The notes: generated from the sequence alone by a model not told the origin. Shown: positions 28,192-38,407, counted from the first letter of the stretch. The stretch: DNA of 64,000 bases from Agriotes lineatus (GCA_940337035.1 CALNHX010005875.1:35392-99391), one strand, 5' to 3'. A program made the numbers and translations.

Positions 28192-29811
28192 TTGATGTCC
28201 ACGCTCAGAATAAAACTCAAGGTAGACACCCCATCCAAGACCAATAATACACTAGACCGAAATATACTAGAAGAAAACTTCAACAAGGCTCTATCTCAAA
28301 CTCTGCAACCTATAAATTCAAACAATGCAACACCTGAAGAGATATGGAACAATCTAAAGGCGGCAATTATCAAAGCCGCTCAATTATCGACAGAGAACAG
28401 AACACCCCGTAAGAGACAACCATGGATCTCTGACAGGACACTCCAACTCTGCGAAACCAGAAGAAAGGTAAAGAGCGCTGGACTTGATGATCCTTCGAGA
28501 CTTCAACAATACAGATTTTTAAGCAGGGATGTACAAAGAGAATGTAGGAAAGATAAATCTGCATTCTACGAGCAACTCTGTCGAGATATTGAATCACATG
28601 CGAACACAAACCAACCAAAAGACCTTTTCCGCAAAATTAAAGAACTCACGCGCAACTTCAAACCAAGATCGCATGCAGTAGAAGATGCGCAGGGCTCTCT
28701 CAAAACAGAGCTTCGTCAGGTGCTTGAGGTATGGAAAGACTACTGCGAGAGTTTATACAGGGAGGACGAACGCGTGGACTATGGAGTGTTGGACATATTC
28801 GAAGACGAGCCAGACATACTAAAGAGTGAGGTGACTAAAGCAATCCAAAGTTTAAACAACAATAAATCTACAGGGCAAGACACCATTCCAGCAGAGATAC
28901 TGAAGCGTCTTAGTGAAAATTACCTGACTGTTATCCACCAGTTATGTCAAGCAATATGGCAAACTGGTCAATGGCCAAAGGACTGGTCTAACTCAGTTAT
29001 CATACCTCTTCATAAGAAAGGCAGTACAAAGATATGTAACAACTATAGACTCATTGCACTCATCTCACATGCCAGCAAAATCATGCTGTATATCATCCGC
29101 TCAAGGCTAACCCATTTTGTCTCCAGTCAGATAGCCCAAGAACAAGCAGGCTTTGTCAAAAACAGAGGTACAAGAGAGCAAATATTAAATGTCCGTATAC
29201 TTATTGAGAAGGCTAGAGAACACTACCTGCCAATGTACCTCTGTTTTGTCGACTACGAAAAAGCGTTTGACAATGTTCAATGGCCAAAACTCTGGTCAAT
29301 ACTCATAGAAATGGGAACACCCCTGCATCTGGTAACGCTTATTCGCAACTTATACGAGGATAGCTCTGCTATAGTCAAGATAGACGACACTTTTTCAAGT
29401 ACCTGCAAAATCAGTAAGGGTGTGAGACAGGGCTGCGTACTGTCTCCTCTACTGTATAATGCATACTCTGAACATCTGATGAGATCGGTTCCAGACAACT
29501 GGAGGGGAGGTTTTAAAATTAACGGCAAAGAAATAAATAACTTACGCTACGCCGATGATACTCTACTAATAGCCAATTCCAGAGAAGAAATTGAGGAAAT
29601 CTTAGAAAGACTAAAAGCGGTGAGCATAGAATATGGACTGAAGATTAATTATAGCAAATCCAAGATAATGATAATCGACAGAGAAAACGAAGGATTACCA
29701 ATACCCGCTTTTGTCGGAAATTGCGAAGTTGTAAGTGACTTCATTTACCTGGGATCATTGCTGCAGAACAACGGAAGCAGCGAATTGGAGATTCGACGTA
29801 GGATACAATTG
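28192..29811 (+). pseudogene. LINE B reverse transcriptase (truncated by insertion)
   Basis: Open for about 540 codons. It would synthesise DNA on the element's own RNA at a nicked chromosomal site. RT boxes in order: VIIPLHKKGS, NNYRLIALIS, EQAGFVKNRGTREQ, CFVDYEKAFDNV (A box with catalytic Asp, about residue 351), GVRQGCVLSPLLYN (B box), LRYADDTLLIAN (catalytic YADD, about residue 452), and FIYLGSLLQNNG. The natural frame runs on from the endonuclease upstream; the ATG at 28192 is only the first Met after the stop at 28105. The last codons of the open frame (29812-29841) belong to the inserted DNA element, not to the LINE. Confidence 0.92.
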
Positions 29812-30310
29812 AAGACCGTGATGCAAGAAGGGGATAAGTAACAATATGTAAATTTTTCAGGAGAGGCAAAATAATTTTAAATTTTTTTAAGTTTATTTAG
29901 AGTTAGCATGGTGTGTAGATGTTAAAGTACAACCATTATGTCTGCATTAGACTGAAATATTCTTATAAATATGATAGCAATGGCCTAAAAATCATTCATG
30001 GTGCAAGAATGGGATATGTCACAACTTTTGTTTTTACTATCTTTATAAAGGTTATGTCAAATGCAAGAAGGGGATAAGTAACACAAGACCTTTTTGTAGA
30101 ACACTGAGTTTATTAGCATTTACTTTTAATGTCTAAACAAATATAAATATTTTGAACGATAAAAGAAAAAATAAATGCAAGTAAATATTTTAAGCAAAAA
30201 AAAAACACTAGTAAATATTCATTTCCCACGCCTATACCATTCACCCGGTCGTTATCATAACAAATGTGTTTGTTATGAAAAAATGCACAATTCAGTTATA
30301 CAGTTGGCTA

Positions 30311-30403
30311 AATATGTCATTTTAACCTAAAAATTGCTGTCAATATGTAATTTAAACCTAAAAATTACTGAAAATATGTCATTTTGACCTAAAAATTACG
30401 GAC
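30311..30403. repeat. 31-bp minisatellite, three copies
   Basis: Copies start at 30311, 30342 and 30373, each beginning AATATGT and containing ACCTAAAAATT. It lies inside the 2.1-kb DNA element. Confidence 0.9.
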
Positions 30404-30492
30404 AATCTGCTGACATTGTCAGTTGTCACAATAAAGCTGTCATTCATTAATTTGCAAAAATGTGTATCTTTTGTGGTCGTGGGAAAACAGCA

Positions 30493-30613
30493 TACATAAC
30501 TCGCTCGAAAGTGTATCGTATGCCCGTATATTAAGTCACTCGGCTCCGCTACGCTCTCCTCGTTTCTCAAATATACTCGCACGATATACGCCACTTTTGC
30601 AACTTGTTATGTA
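30493..30613. repeat. 121-bp imperfect hairpin element with CG-rich loop
   Basis: Starts TACATAAC and ends GTTATGTA. The arms pair imperfectly over about 50 bp around a loop containing CTCGGCTCCGCTACGC. Its reverse complement resembles the hairpin at 47242-47361 base for base in several blocks (AACAAGT, AAAAGT, GCGAG, GAAACGA). Confidence 0.75.
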
Positions 30614-30754
30614 ATATACCATAACAAGACAAAAAACATAAACACAAGTAAATATTCTTAACAAGACAACAAAAAATATATTCTTAACAAAGCAAGGAAA
30701 AATTAATGCAAATAAATATGTTTAACAAGAAAATAAAAAATCCTAAACGGTTTA

Positions 30755-31003
30755 TTAATCGGAATCACTAGAGTTATCATCAGTTACCTCTGAAGCTACA
30801 TATTTTATTTTTTGTATATTTCTATTCCACCCCGCTATACTTCTTCGTTTTTTTCGCCCCCGATTGCCGACAACTTTTGTAACAATATTTGCCACGTTTT
30901 CTTCGTCTTCAAAATCAGATGATTCCTCGCCCGATGGCTGAAAATTGCTGCTAGAGCTTTCATATGGTTCACTAATATCACTTTTACTGCTATTACGATT
31001 CAT
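30755..31003 (-). CDS. Short acidic/basic ORF of the 2.1-kb DNA element, 82 aa
   Basis: Minus-strand ORF with an acidic, Ser-rich first half (SSSSNFQPSGEESSDFEDEE) followed by a strongly basic stretch GRKKRRSIAGWNRNIQKIK and an acidic tail ending SSDSD. A similar arrangement (acidic leader, then RK-rich motif with a conserved Trp) is known from first exons of uncharacterised insect transposon proteins, so this may be a remnant first exon of the element's transposase. No catalytic domain follows, and the function is unknown. It could also be a chance ORF, but its composition is unlike random AT-rich sequence. Confidence 0.45.
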   Translation of the reverse strand: MNRNSSKSDISEPYESSSSNFQPSGEESSDFEDEENVANIVTKVVGNRGRKKRRSIAGWNRNIQKIKYVASEVTDDNSSDSD

Positions 31004-31201
31004 ATTATTAAATTATAATATAAGATTATGTTATTTTATATCCCTTCAGACTCCATTAGAAACAATAAAGGCAGACAAGCGACAAGTTCACACTCGGCTT
31101 AACACTGGACCAACTCTAATAAAGTCACAAAACAATAACTAATAAACTGCTCAAGTACAGGTCTAAAGAGTAGCTTCAGCACTGCGAAAACATTAAGTAT
31201 G

Positions 31202-31336
31202 ATAGTGCACCCAGAATGTGTAGTTCAAAACGTGACCACCGAACTTCTGTAGATGGCGCCAAGTGGAATTATAGTGCACCCAGAATGTGTAGTTCAAAAC
31301 GTGACCACCGAACTTCTGTAGATGGCGCCAAGTGGA
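31202..31336. repeat. 69-bp tandem duplication
   Basis: Two virtually identical units starting at 31202 and 31271, beginning ATAGTGCACCCAGAATGTG. It lies inside the 2.1-kb DNA element. It makes the local ORF 31216-31617 look repetitive; that ORF is not considered real. Confidence 0.95.
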
Positions 31337-31498
31337 CAAGCCGCCACTGTGCTACAATGCTTGGAAATTTTGCAAAGTGGAAAATCGCCACCTTTCGCCA
31401 AAACCAAATAGCGCATGAAGGTGCTCGGGACCTTAGCAACAACTTTGCCCCCTTTCAAAATTTCGATATCTGTAGCCGTTCGAAAGTTACAGGCGATC

Positions 31499-31499
31499 C

Positions 31500-31543
<44 letters not shown>

Positions 31544-31574
31544 GGACAGACGGACAGACGGACGGACGGACAAA
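31499..31574. repeat. (GACA)n/(GACG)n microsatellite
   Basis: A run of GACA units passing into GACG-containing units, directly after GTTACAGGCGATCCA. It lies inside the 2.1-kb DNA element. Confidence 0.97.
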
Positions 31575-31909
31575 ACGTTCACATAAGTACGCTGAAGCTA
31601 CTAATAAAGTGGACTGATTTCTTGATGCAACTAACGACTGCAAGAAGGGGATACATCGGGCGGGGTTGGACCAAGTGTAAAAAACAACAAACATGCGGTG
31701 CAAGAATGGGATAAGTAACGAGTAACATATCCCATTATTGCGCCAGTCTGTAGCAAGGGATAAGTGATTTTCTGTTATAGTTCGGTACCTATTAACTGCA
31801 CATATCTCGTATTTGCACCAGACAAAAAGACCATATTTTAAAAGCTATTTCTGCAATTATCTCATTTTTTCAAATTATGTTACATATCCCGTTCTTGCAC
31901 CACAGTCTT

Positions 31910-32439
31910 CAATTGGGGCGCACAGCGATGAGTCAACTAACCAAGATCTGGAAAGACCGCAACATATCTCTAAAAACAAAAATACGGTTGGTCAACACGC
32001 TGGTGTTCTCTGTGTTCTTGTACGCATCTGAGACATGGACGATAAAGATGGCTGACCGACGGAGGATTGACGCCTTTGAAATGTGGTGTTGGCCTAGACT
32101 TCTACGAATACCATGGACCGCAAGGCGCACTAACGTGTCCATCTGTCCATTCTTGATGAGATTAAGCCCAGCAATCGTCTCTCTAGCATAGTGTCATCTA
32201 ATATCTTGAAATTCGTTGGGCACATATCACGTCACGACAATATGGAAAGACTAATAGTACAGGGTATGCCTGAAGGGAAACGACGCCGTGGACGCTCTCC
32301 TACTCGTTGGACAGACATGGTAAATCTGACAGGATCCGGTCTGAAAATAGCAACACAAGAAGCCAAAAATCGCGATAGATGGCGTCTCACAGTCGCACAA
32401 GTTATAAGGCGTCTAGACCAAGAAAATGAAGACATATAA
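31910..32439 (+). pseudogene. LINE B C-terminal region downstream of the insertion
   Basis: Continues the reverse transcriptase ORF interrupted at 29811. It opens with QLGRTAMSQLTKIW and continues through LVFSVFLYASETWTIK and MWCWPRLLRIPWTARR, motifs typical of the tail of RTE/endonuclease-RT type LINEs. A frameshift near 32145 moves the frame; then ILKFVGHISRHDNMERLI and GKRRRGRSPTRW lead to the natural end at 32439. A tail of TGATGATGA follows at about 32470-32481. Confidence 0.9.
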
Positions 32440-32481
32440 TGGTCACCACACGTCGTTAACGACGTTGGATTTTGATGATGA

Positions 32482-33138
32482 TAGTCTTTGATTTATTTAA
32501 TTTAATTAGATGAGGTAAACTAAATACCACCGTAAGGAAGTGTATAGCAAAGAAATTAGGCTCAGCACTGTGTAGTTATTACAATATATCACTGGAGCAA
32601 AGGTTCATTTCCTTCCTACATATATAAATAGTTATTATTCTAAAATATTTATTAATTGTGCCCGGTACCCGGCCGAATACAAGATTGCTACTCGCCAATA
32701 CCCGGCATCTCTATAATACACTACATAATATTTTTCATTTTCGATATTCATTTTTTGCTAATCGTTTATTTTCGCTTCTTTCTCAGTTTCTTAGTATTTC
32801 CCGATACATTTTTATCACCCTCCTTTGATGCAGTGAAGATATTTTTACTACCTCTAACACGAAATACCTACTCGATTCGAAGAGAGACCCACAGATGTTT
32901 CAGAAAACAGCTACTATAAAGATTTTTTTACTCGTTTGACTTTCCCATGTTAGAATAACTTTTCAAATATAGTTCTTCGTAATCCTTAAGATGAACTTCA
33001 TTGATTCTAGAAAATAAAGATGTGTGTACTTTTGCCCGGTATTGCCAGATCCTGCTCGAATCCTTCATACTCCTGCTTAGTCTTGACGACATATTTTATA
33101 CAACTACTGACTACAATGAATCACTTCTCGGTTTAAAC
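32482..33138. other. Unassigned sequence between LINE B and the hAT element
   Basis: AT-rich with no recognised gene. Short ORFs at 32656-32919 and 33001-33246 have no domain signature; the second runs into the hAT terminus. The last 8 bases, GTTTAAAC (33131-33138), are the left target duplication of the hAT element. Confidence 0.5.
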
Positions 33139-33269
33139 CAGAGCTGTCCAACGCGCGGCCCGTCAGGATATTTTTGCGGCCCGCTTATCAATAGATACTA
33201 TACTTTCAGAAAACATGAATCTGGAATAGACATTATAAATAATTGAAAACAATATAAAATAGGTAGGTA

Positions 33270-33472
33270 CAGTCGGCGCCTTAGAAATCGGGACACGTAA
33301 TATGTTGTGTTGTAATGTTTGATTCATTTTTTTTTGTATTATTGGAATTTTACTATCAATCAAAAAACGCAACATTTGGAAAATTATGTAACAATCAAAA
33401 CCAAAACAACTGCAAAAACCTAGTTTATACGTATTACAGTACGCACTATCCCGATTTCTAAGGCGCCGACTG
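33270..33472. mobile_element. 203-bp mariner-type MITE inside the hAT element
   Basis: Perfect 24-bp terminal inverted repeats starting CAGTCGGCGCCTTAGAAATC, flanked by TA on each side (33268-33269, 33473-33474). The interior is AT-rich and non-coding. TA duplication and size fit a Tc1/mariner-derived MITE. Confidence 0.9.
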
Positions 33473-33925
33473 TACATAGGACAGAGGTACAAAAATATAT
33501 CATTAGTAAAACAATTTTCACTTTATCTGGCAACATTGTGTTAGGAAACAATCCCGCCCATTTTCGATACAAGGCTTGTCTTGTCCGTTGTCTCAGTCTG
33601 GCAGTTGCCACCAACGCGAATGGTGGTGTAGAGATCAGACACCTGTTTCTGATTGTTTTTTAGTAGTGTTTAGTTCGTCTAGTTGTTAATTAATGATTCA
33701 TTTGACAGTTTTTACTTATTAACAAATGCCATTTTATCTATCTTACGTAAATTTATATTAATTTTTTTCTTTTGTCGGTATTTTAAGCATGGAAAGGAAT
33801 TAACTTAAAGTGAATATGATTCTTTTTTATTAGAATCACACATGGTGTAAGTTTGTCGGTTACCTCAGGGAACACCCTGTATATCTCTTTTATGTTTCAA
33901 TGGTTTTTGTAATGTAACGTAAGCG

Positions 33926-34284
33926 TGTTATATTATGAATAGACAATGGTCTCCTGTGTAAAACTGCAAGCTTGCAACCTTGAACAATAATAGCTTCTTT
34001 ATAATGAATTGCAAGTCTGCAACCTTGAACGCACGTGGCTTCCTGTCTCACGCTCCCTTTTAGAGATAACGCTTATCTTAGCTGATTAGGCATAGTATAT
34101 ATACTAGTAGCTTGCACCTCTAAGTTAAGCTCCAGTCAGTCGATAAGTTCCATTGTGTTCGTATCATAGCTAGATGTAAGAAATTGTCCGGCGGCTAGCT
34201 GTGTGCTTCCAATGTTATATTTCATTGTAAAATAAAAATAAACGTTTTTTTAAAAAGTCGTTTCGGCGGCCTTTTAATAAAACT
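33926..34284 (+). repeat. 5' LTR, 359 bp
   Basis: Starts TGTTATATTATG and ends AATAAAACT, identical by eye to the 3' copy. U3 holds a direct repeat of GCAACCTTGAAC at two sites 45 bp apart (33967-33985, 34012-34030). A polyadenylation signal AATAAA lies at 34231-34236. Confidence 0.97.
34096..34141 (+). promoter_or_regulatory. Putative LTR core promoter
   Basis: TATATATA at 34096-34103, followed 30-40 bp later by TCAGTC (34136-34141), which fits the arthropod initiator consensus TCAGT. Position inside the LTR and spacing suit a retroelement promoter. The same arrangement is in the 3' LTR. Start site not proven. Confidence 0.6.
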
Positions 34285-34294
34285 GGCGCAGTCG
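34284..34294 (+). other. Primer-binding site, tRNA-Ser type
   Basis: TGGCGCAGTCG overlaps the last base of the 5' LTR and is complementary to 11 bases at the 3' end (with CCA) of insect tRNA-Ser, the primer used by several errantiviruses of the 17.6/297 group. Similarity stops after 11 bases. Confidence 0.85.
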
Positions 34295-34726
34295 TTCGGA
34301 TTTGTGGAGGAAAACCTGGAAAACTACAAACATCGAGTCGACCAGCAACTTTCCTTGAGGTTCAGCTCTTTGCCACAAATCGAAACCTACCACCCAGCGG
34401 ATCTTCGGACATCTCCAACAGGGACAAACATCGCCCGATCGTGAGAAGCGCCCGTCGACCCAGCTCCTGCTCCTCCGTGGTTATTGGAACCATCTGGTCA
34501 TTGGGACCACTCTTGATCATTGGGATCAGTCTCTGGTATTGGCAACGTCAACAACGACGACCCCAGGACAACTTTTGGATAACGCTCTAGCGCAAAGCTG
34601 GACTATCCAAGTCGGACTTCAGGACCTCTGTGCAGGCCAGCCGACATCAATAGGATCGACGCATCCTTTTTGAAGACAACAGGACGTAGCTTGATCGCAC
34701 GCCGTTCGTCAATTTTAACGCACAAT

Positions 34727-34732
34727 GTAAGT
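34727..34732 (+). promoter_or_regulatory. Probable splice donor of the env mRNA
   Basis: GTAAGT in the leader, between primer site and gag. The exon would end ...CACAAT, that is, with the first two bases of a start codon. Paired with the acceptor at 38425 it would remove 34727-38425, in the manner of gypsy-type env subgenomic RNAs. Confidence 0.65.
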
Positions 34733-34739
34733 GCATATT

Positions 34740-35080
34740 TTTATAATAATTTTCAAGCTTTAGAGAAAAAGCAAAGGTATATTTTAAAAATAATAATTTT
34801 CAAGCTTTAGAGAAAAAGCAAAGGTATATTTTAAAGGCAACAAAGTAACGACTATTAAAGCGTTCGCCTAAGTAATAATTTACAAGTTTTAAAGAAAAAG
34901 AAAAATAATTAATTTTAAAGGCAACAAAGTAACGTAATATAATTTTCAAAAGTAATAATTATTAAAGCGTTCGCCTAAATAACAAAGTAAAAATTTCAAA
35001 GGCAACAAAGTAACGTAATATAATTTTCAAAAGTGATAATTATTAAAGCGTTCGCCTAAAACAACAAAGTTAACTAACAT
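34740..35080 (+). repeat. Repeats in the untranslated leader of the LTR element
   Basis: ATTAAAGCGTTCGCCTAA occurs three times (about 34853, 34961, 35041) and AAAGGCAACAAAGTAACG three times (about 34835, 34917, 34997). TTTTCAAGCTTTAGAGAAAA is duplicated near 34750 and 34797. Repeated protein-binding sites in this position form the insulator of gypsy; whether these do anything similar is unknown. Confidence 0.8.
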
Positions 35081-35437
35081 AAAGTTTTAAAAATTATACT
35101 AACATAGTTTTAAATATTTATTTATAAGTCCAGGCAGAACGTAGTAAGCCAGACCAATTGCTGCACATACTAGGTGTGCTTAATTTGCATTTGTGCTTGC
35201 GTTCTTGCGCGTAGGTACCCCTGTTAAACATCCCCTAGTCATTAAACTGTTTACTAACATAAAACAAAATTAAAAATCAAGTGAAACAAATAAAGTAAAA
35301 TTAATTTTTGTCTACAAAAAAATTCTTATGTTAAGGCGAGAATCTTAAGTAAAAACACCTATAAATTTATTTTTTTTTAACAATTACAAAATTTTTATGT
35401 AAAAAAAATTTATATTTTGAAACAATTGTAAAATTTT

Positions 35438-36726
35438 ATGTCTCGAGATCGATCACGCTCACCAAGGAATTCAATCCCTAGAATTTTATTTTTAAATAAT
35501 TGTAACAACATTAGCAACCCAAATATGGTTGAACAAAACGCATCATTGTTTCCCTCACATTTTAATGTAGCTTTACTAAATGAAATTCCCACATATGATG
35601 GTAATCAAGCCACTCTTTCGGAATTTATCAGATCCGCAGAAATCATTGCAACTAAATTTTGTACAGAAAATTTAAACGATTATATCAACCAAGTAATTTT
35701 AAATTCGATAAGGAATAAATTAAAAGGTGAAGCGTTAGAAGTAATCACAGGTTACCAGTACGAGACTTGGAAAGACTTAAAAAATGTCTTAATTGAAAAT
35801 TTTGGCGACCAAAGGTCAGAATTGAATCTTTTAATTGATTTAACCAAATTAAAACAGAATAAAGACTCTCCCTTAGAATTTTTCAATAAAGTTAGAACCC
35901 ATTTGGCTATTTATAATTCAAAAGTTTCTCTGAGTCCAGAATCAAAAGACATTATCACTTATAAATTAAAGGCTAACAAAGATTTAGCACTTCGCACTTT
36001 TACAAGTGGACTAAATGAAAATTTAGGAAGCTTCGTAAGAAGTAGAAACCCAACTTCACTAGAACAAGCCTTAAGCATAGTAAAAGAAGAAATCGATATC
36101 AGATATTCTCAAAATCAAAATAATTTTCAAAGTCAGAAATTAAATAAATCAAATTTAACTTCCAATATTCAAACACAAAATTCATATCAACCTAAATTTA
36201 ATAACCCAAATTTTATGCAAAGACCATTTCAACAAAATCGAAGTAATTTTAATCAAATCCCAACTATTTTAAAAGTCCAACAAATTTTAACAATCCTAAT
36301 AATTCTAGAATAACTCAAAATTCAAGCTTTAATGCATTTGCACCTAAACCAAATTTTTCACCAACAAATAAACCAGAACCTATGGACTTTAGCACTATAA
36401 AAAGACCAGCTACTCAACAATCAAATTTCCCTAATAAATATCGAGCAAGTTCTCAAAACGTTAATAGAAATTTTAATCAACTATTTTATCACAATAATGT
36501 TCAACAAGAAAATTCCCCTGTTGATCATGAAAATCTAACAGAAAATTTATTCGAAAACTCCCCTGAAGAAAATAAAAACTTCACTGAAAATTTATTCAAA
36601 AATTCTCAAGAAAATCCAGAATACAACCAATCAAACCTATATTTTCAAAATGAACCCCAAAACTTGGACATTACATCAGATTATTATGAATTTCCAGATC
36701 CAAACGATACAGTAAATTTTCATTAA
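35438..36726 (+). pseudogene. gag: gag of the errantivirus-like element, one frameshift
   Basis: The capsid polyprotein of the element, which would form intracellular particles around its RNA. The first frame (35438-36313, 291 codons) holds the capsid-like core, with motifs such as EIPTYDGNQATLSEFI near residue 50 and YETWKDLKNVLIENFGDQRS near residue 108, and a Gln/Asn-rich tail. A single-base shift near 36255 moves the frame; the second part (to the TAA at 36724) is again Asn/Gln/Pro-rich. Read together the length is about 430 residues, usual for errantivirus Gag. There is no CCHC knuckle, as in that group. With the shift the full protein is not made, although the capsid core alone might be. 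Confidence 0.88.
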
Positions 36727-37133
36727 AAGCCTCGGAAAAGCATATTTTAACTTTTAATATAAATTCAAAATCAGATCTTCCTTATATTATAATTCCCGCC
36801 ACTGGCGATAAACTTTTAATTGATACAGGTAGCTCACAAACAATAATTTCTCCAGAATTTGTACAACAACATTTTCCAAATTATATTTATGAAACAGAAT
36901 TCGAGATAATTACATCTCATGGAATTTCTCAACATAACTTAATTGCAGATTTACCAATCCCCAGTCGTTTTTATGAAAACGGAACACATACATGTTATTT
37001 ATATAATTTTAACCCAGACTATATAGGACTTATTGGATCCGACTTATTTTCAAAATTATCCGCACGAATAGATTATAAATGGATGCATATTCAGACAGAA
37101 AGAGCTACGATACCATTTTATTATAACCCGTAA
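36690..37133 (+). CDS. Retropepsin-like protease, reached by -1 frameshifting from gag
   Basis: Open from 36690 to a TAA at 37131-37133, overlapping the end of gag by 37 bases in the -1 frame. It contains the aspartic protease active-site motif LLIDTGSS (Asp at 36822-36824) and later GLIGSDLF, matching the hydrophobic-hydrophobic-Gly motif of retropepsins. It would cleave Gag and Pol. In a full errantivirus this frame runs on into reverse transcriptase; here it stops right after the protease domain and nothing of reverse transcriptase follows. Confidence 0.88.
   Translation: MSRSKRYSKFSLKASEKHILTFNINSKSDLPYIIIPATGDKLLIDTGSSQTIISPEFVQQHFPNYIYETEFEIITSHGISQHNLIADLPIPSRFYENGTHTCYLYNFNPDYIGLIGSDLFSKLSARIDYKWMHIQTERATIPFYYNP
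36714..36720 (+). promoter_or_regulatory. Gag-Pro -1 ribosomal frameshift heptamer AAATTTT
   Basis: In the gag frame it reads A AAT TTT, a fit to the X XXY YYZ slippery consensus, three bases before the gag stop codon (36724-36726). Slipping back one base places the ribosome exactly in the protease frame, which is open from 36690. Confidence 0.75.
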
Positions 37134-37351
37134 AATTTATCAGCATAAAAAAAAATGTAACTAAAATAACTCCAAAATTAAAATTTAATGAAAAAGGCAT
37201 GACTAAGCCTTCAGCAATTGAAATCATACAATAATCAATTTAAAACAAGCGTAATTAATACTTTAAATGAAATACAAGAAATTAATATTTGTAATCCTTA
37301 ATCTTATAAAAATAAAAATTATGAGCTCAACAAAAATCAGTCTATCAGACT

Positions 37352-37558
37352 TAACAACTTTAATATAAAAACTTCAAACATTAAAAGTATTTTAGATAAT
37401 TAATTTTAATAACAATTTTTTAACAACTTTAATATAAAAACTTCAAACATTAAAAGTATTTTAGATAATTAATTCAAATAACAATTTTTTAACAACTTTA
37501 ATATAAAAACTCCAAACATTAAAAGTATTTTAGATAATTATTTTAAATAACAATTTAA
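37352..37558. repeat. 69-bp tandem repeat, three copies
   Basis: Units start at 37352, 37421 and 37490 with TAACAACTTTAATATAAAAA, and contain ATTAAAAGTATTTTAGATAA. A weaker relative lies at about 37920. It occupies the pol-deleted region. Confidence 0.92.
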
Positions 37559-38166
37559 AAAAAAACAATTTAAGACTAAAACCAATGCACATATAATTTC
37601 AAAACTGACGAAAAGTCAACTCATAAGGTTTAGTAATTCAAACATAAATTTGTAAAATATTTAGATTATATAATCTACTACTTTAGAAGGAATAAAATCA
37701 GATTCATTTAAAAATTCAACAATCAAAATTTCCAGCACTTAAAAATCGAAATAAAATCATTTTTAACCAAATAGTCTATTAAAGAACATTTATCAAAAAT
37801 TTTGCCAAAATAACTAAATTTTTAACCGTGTGTTTAAAGAAAGAAATAAGATTGTACACACCCCTGAATTTTTGAAAAACTTTAAGTATTGCAAATAAAT
37901 TTGAATATATAAACCAGTAACTTCAAATATCAAAAGTATTTTTTTAAAAATAATATCTTAAGAAAAAACTTAAGACTGAAATCATTTAAATCAGAAAAAA
38001 CTCAAATAAAAATTATACTTAACAAACAAGACCTAAGCTTGTATCAATCTAGTATTTACAATTTTAATAATCACAATATTTCTCGCGTTAAAACTAAAAT
38101 GTTCACAGCAACATACCTTTATAATTGATATTGCTAAAGGAAAACAAAGAAAAACCTTTACAACCA

Positions 38167-38345
38167 TTTAAAATTAAAACCAATTCAGAAAGATCAAACA
38201 TTTCAATTAAACGAAAAAGTATTATTTAAAATAAATTTCAGAAGTAAAGATAAAATTTAAAATTAAAACCAATTCGGAAAAATCAAACATTCCAATTAAA
38301 TGAAAAAATATTTGTTAAAACTAATTTCAGAAGTAAAATTGAAAT
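38167..38345 (+). pseudogene. Integrase C-terminal-like remnant, tandemly duplicated
   Basis: Two 89-bp copies (38167-38255, 38256-38345). In the best frame of each one reads a segment KPIxKxQTFQLNEK followed by KxNFRSK; the two copies agree closely in protein sequence, though the 89-bp period puts them in different frames. Placement just before env, and the pattern of a hydrophobic strand followed by basic residues, fit the end of an errantivirus integrase. This is a weak family assignment, made by position and pattern. Confidence 0.5.
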
Positions 38346-38407
38346 TCAAAATTAAATCTAATTTTTTAAAAAATGGAAATATAAAACACCCTGACTAAAA
38401 GGAACTA

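Larger units (their letters stand above)
29812..31909. mobile_element. 2.1-kb DNA transposon-like insertion with 31-bp TIRs and 6-bp TSD
   Basis: Inserted into LINE B. It is flanked by CAATTG at 29806-29811 and 31910-31915. The ends are inverted repeats: left AAGACCGTGATGCAAGAAGG, right (reverse complement) AAGACTGTGGTGCAAGAACG, matching over about 31 bp with few differences. The core GTGCAAGAANGGGATANGT is repeated many times near both ends: near 29999, 30060, 31637, 31689 and 31755 (direct) and near 31722 (inverted). Such subterminal arrays are typical transposase-binding sites. Inside are a 31-bp minisatellite, a 121-bp hairpin, a short minus-strand ORF, a 69-bp duplication and a GACA microsatellite. 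The superfamily is not recognised; no complete transposase is visible. Confidence 0.88.
27860..32481 (+). mobile_element. LINE B: 5'-truncated non-LTR retrotransposon, split by a 2.1-kb insertion
   Basis: Endonuclease end and reverse transcriptase in one frame (27865-29811), interrupted by the DNA element 29812-31909, and continued by the C-terminal part at 31910-32439. The codons on the two sides join without loss once one copy of the 6-bp duplication CAATTG is discounted. The 3' end is TTTGATGATGATAG, a short simple-repeat tail as in RTE-clade LINEs, with no poly(A). The 5' end starts inside the endonuclease. Clade RTE-like is inferred from the tail and the motif spacing, not from a phylogeny. 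Confidence 0.9.

Noticed and set aside
31216..31617. 133-codon ORF
   Set aside because: Made of the 69-bp duplication and the GACA microsatellite; repetitive DNA that happens to be open.
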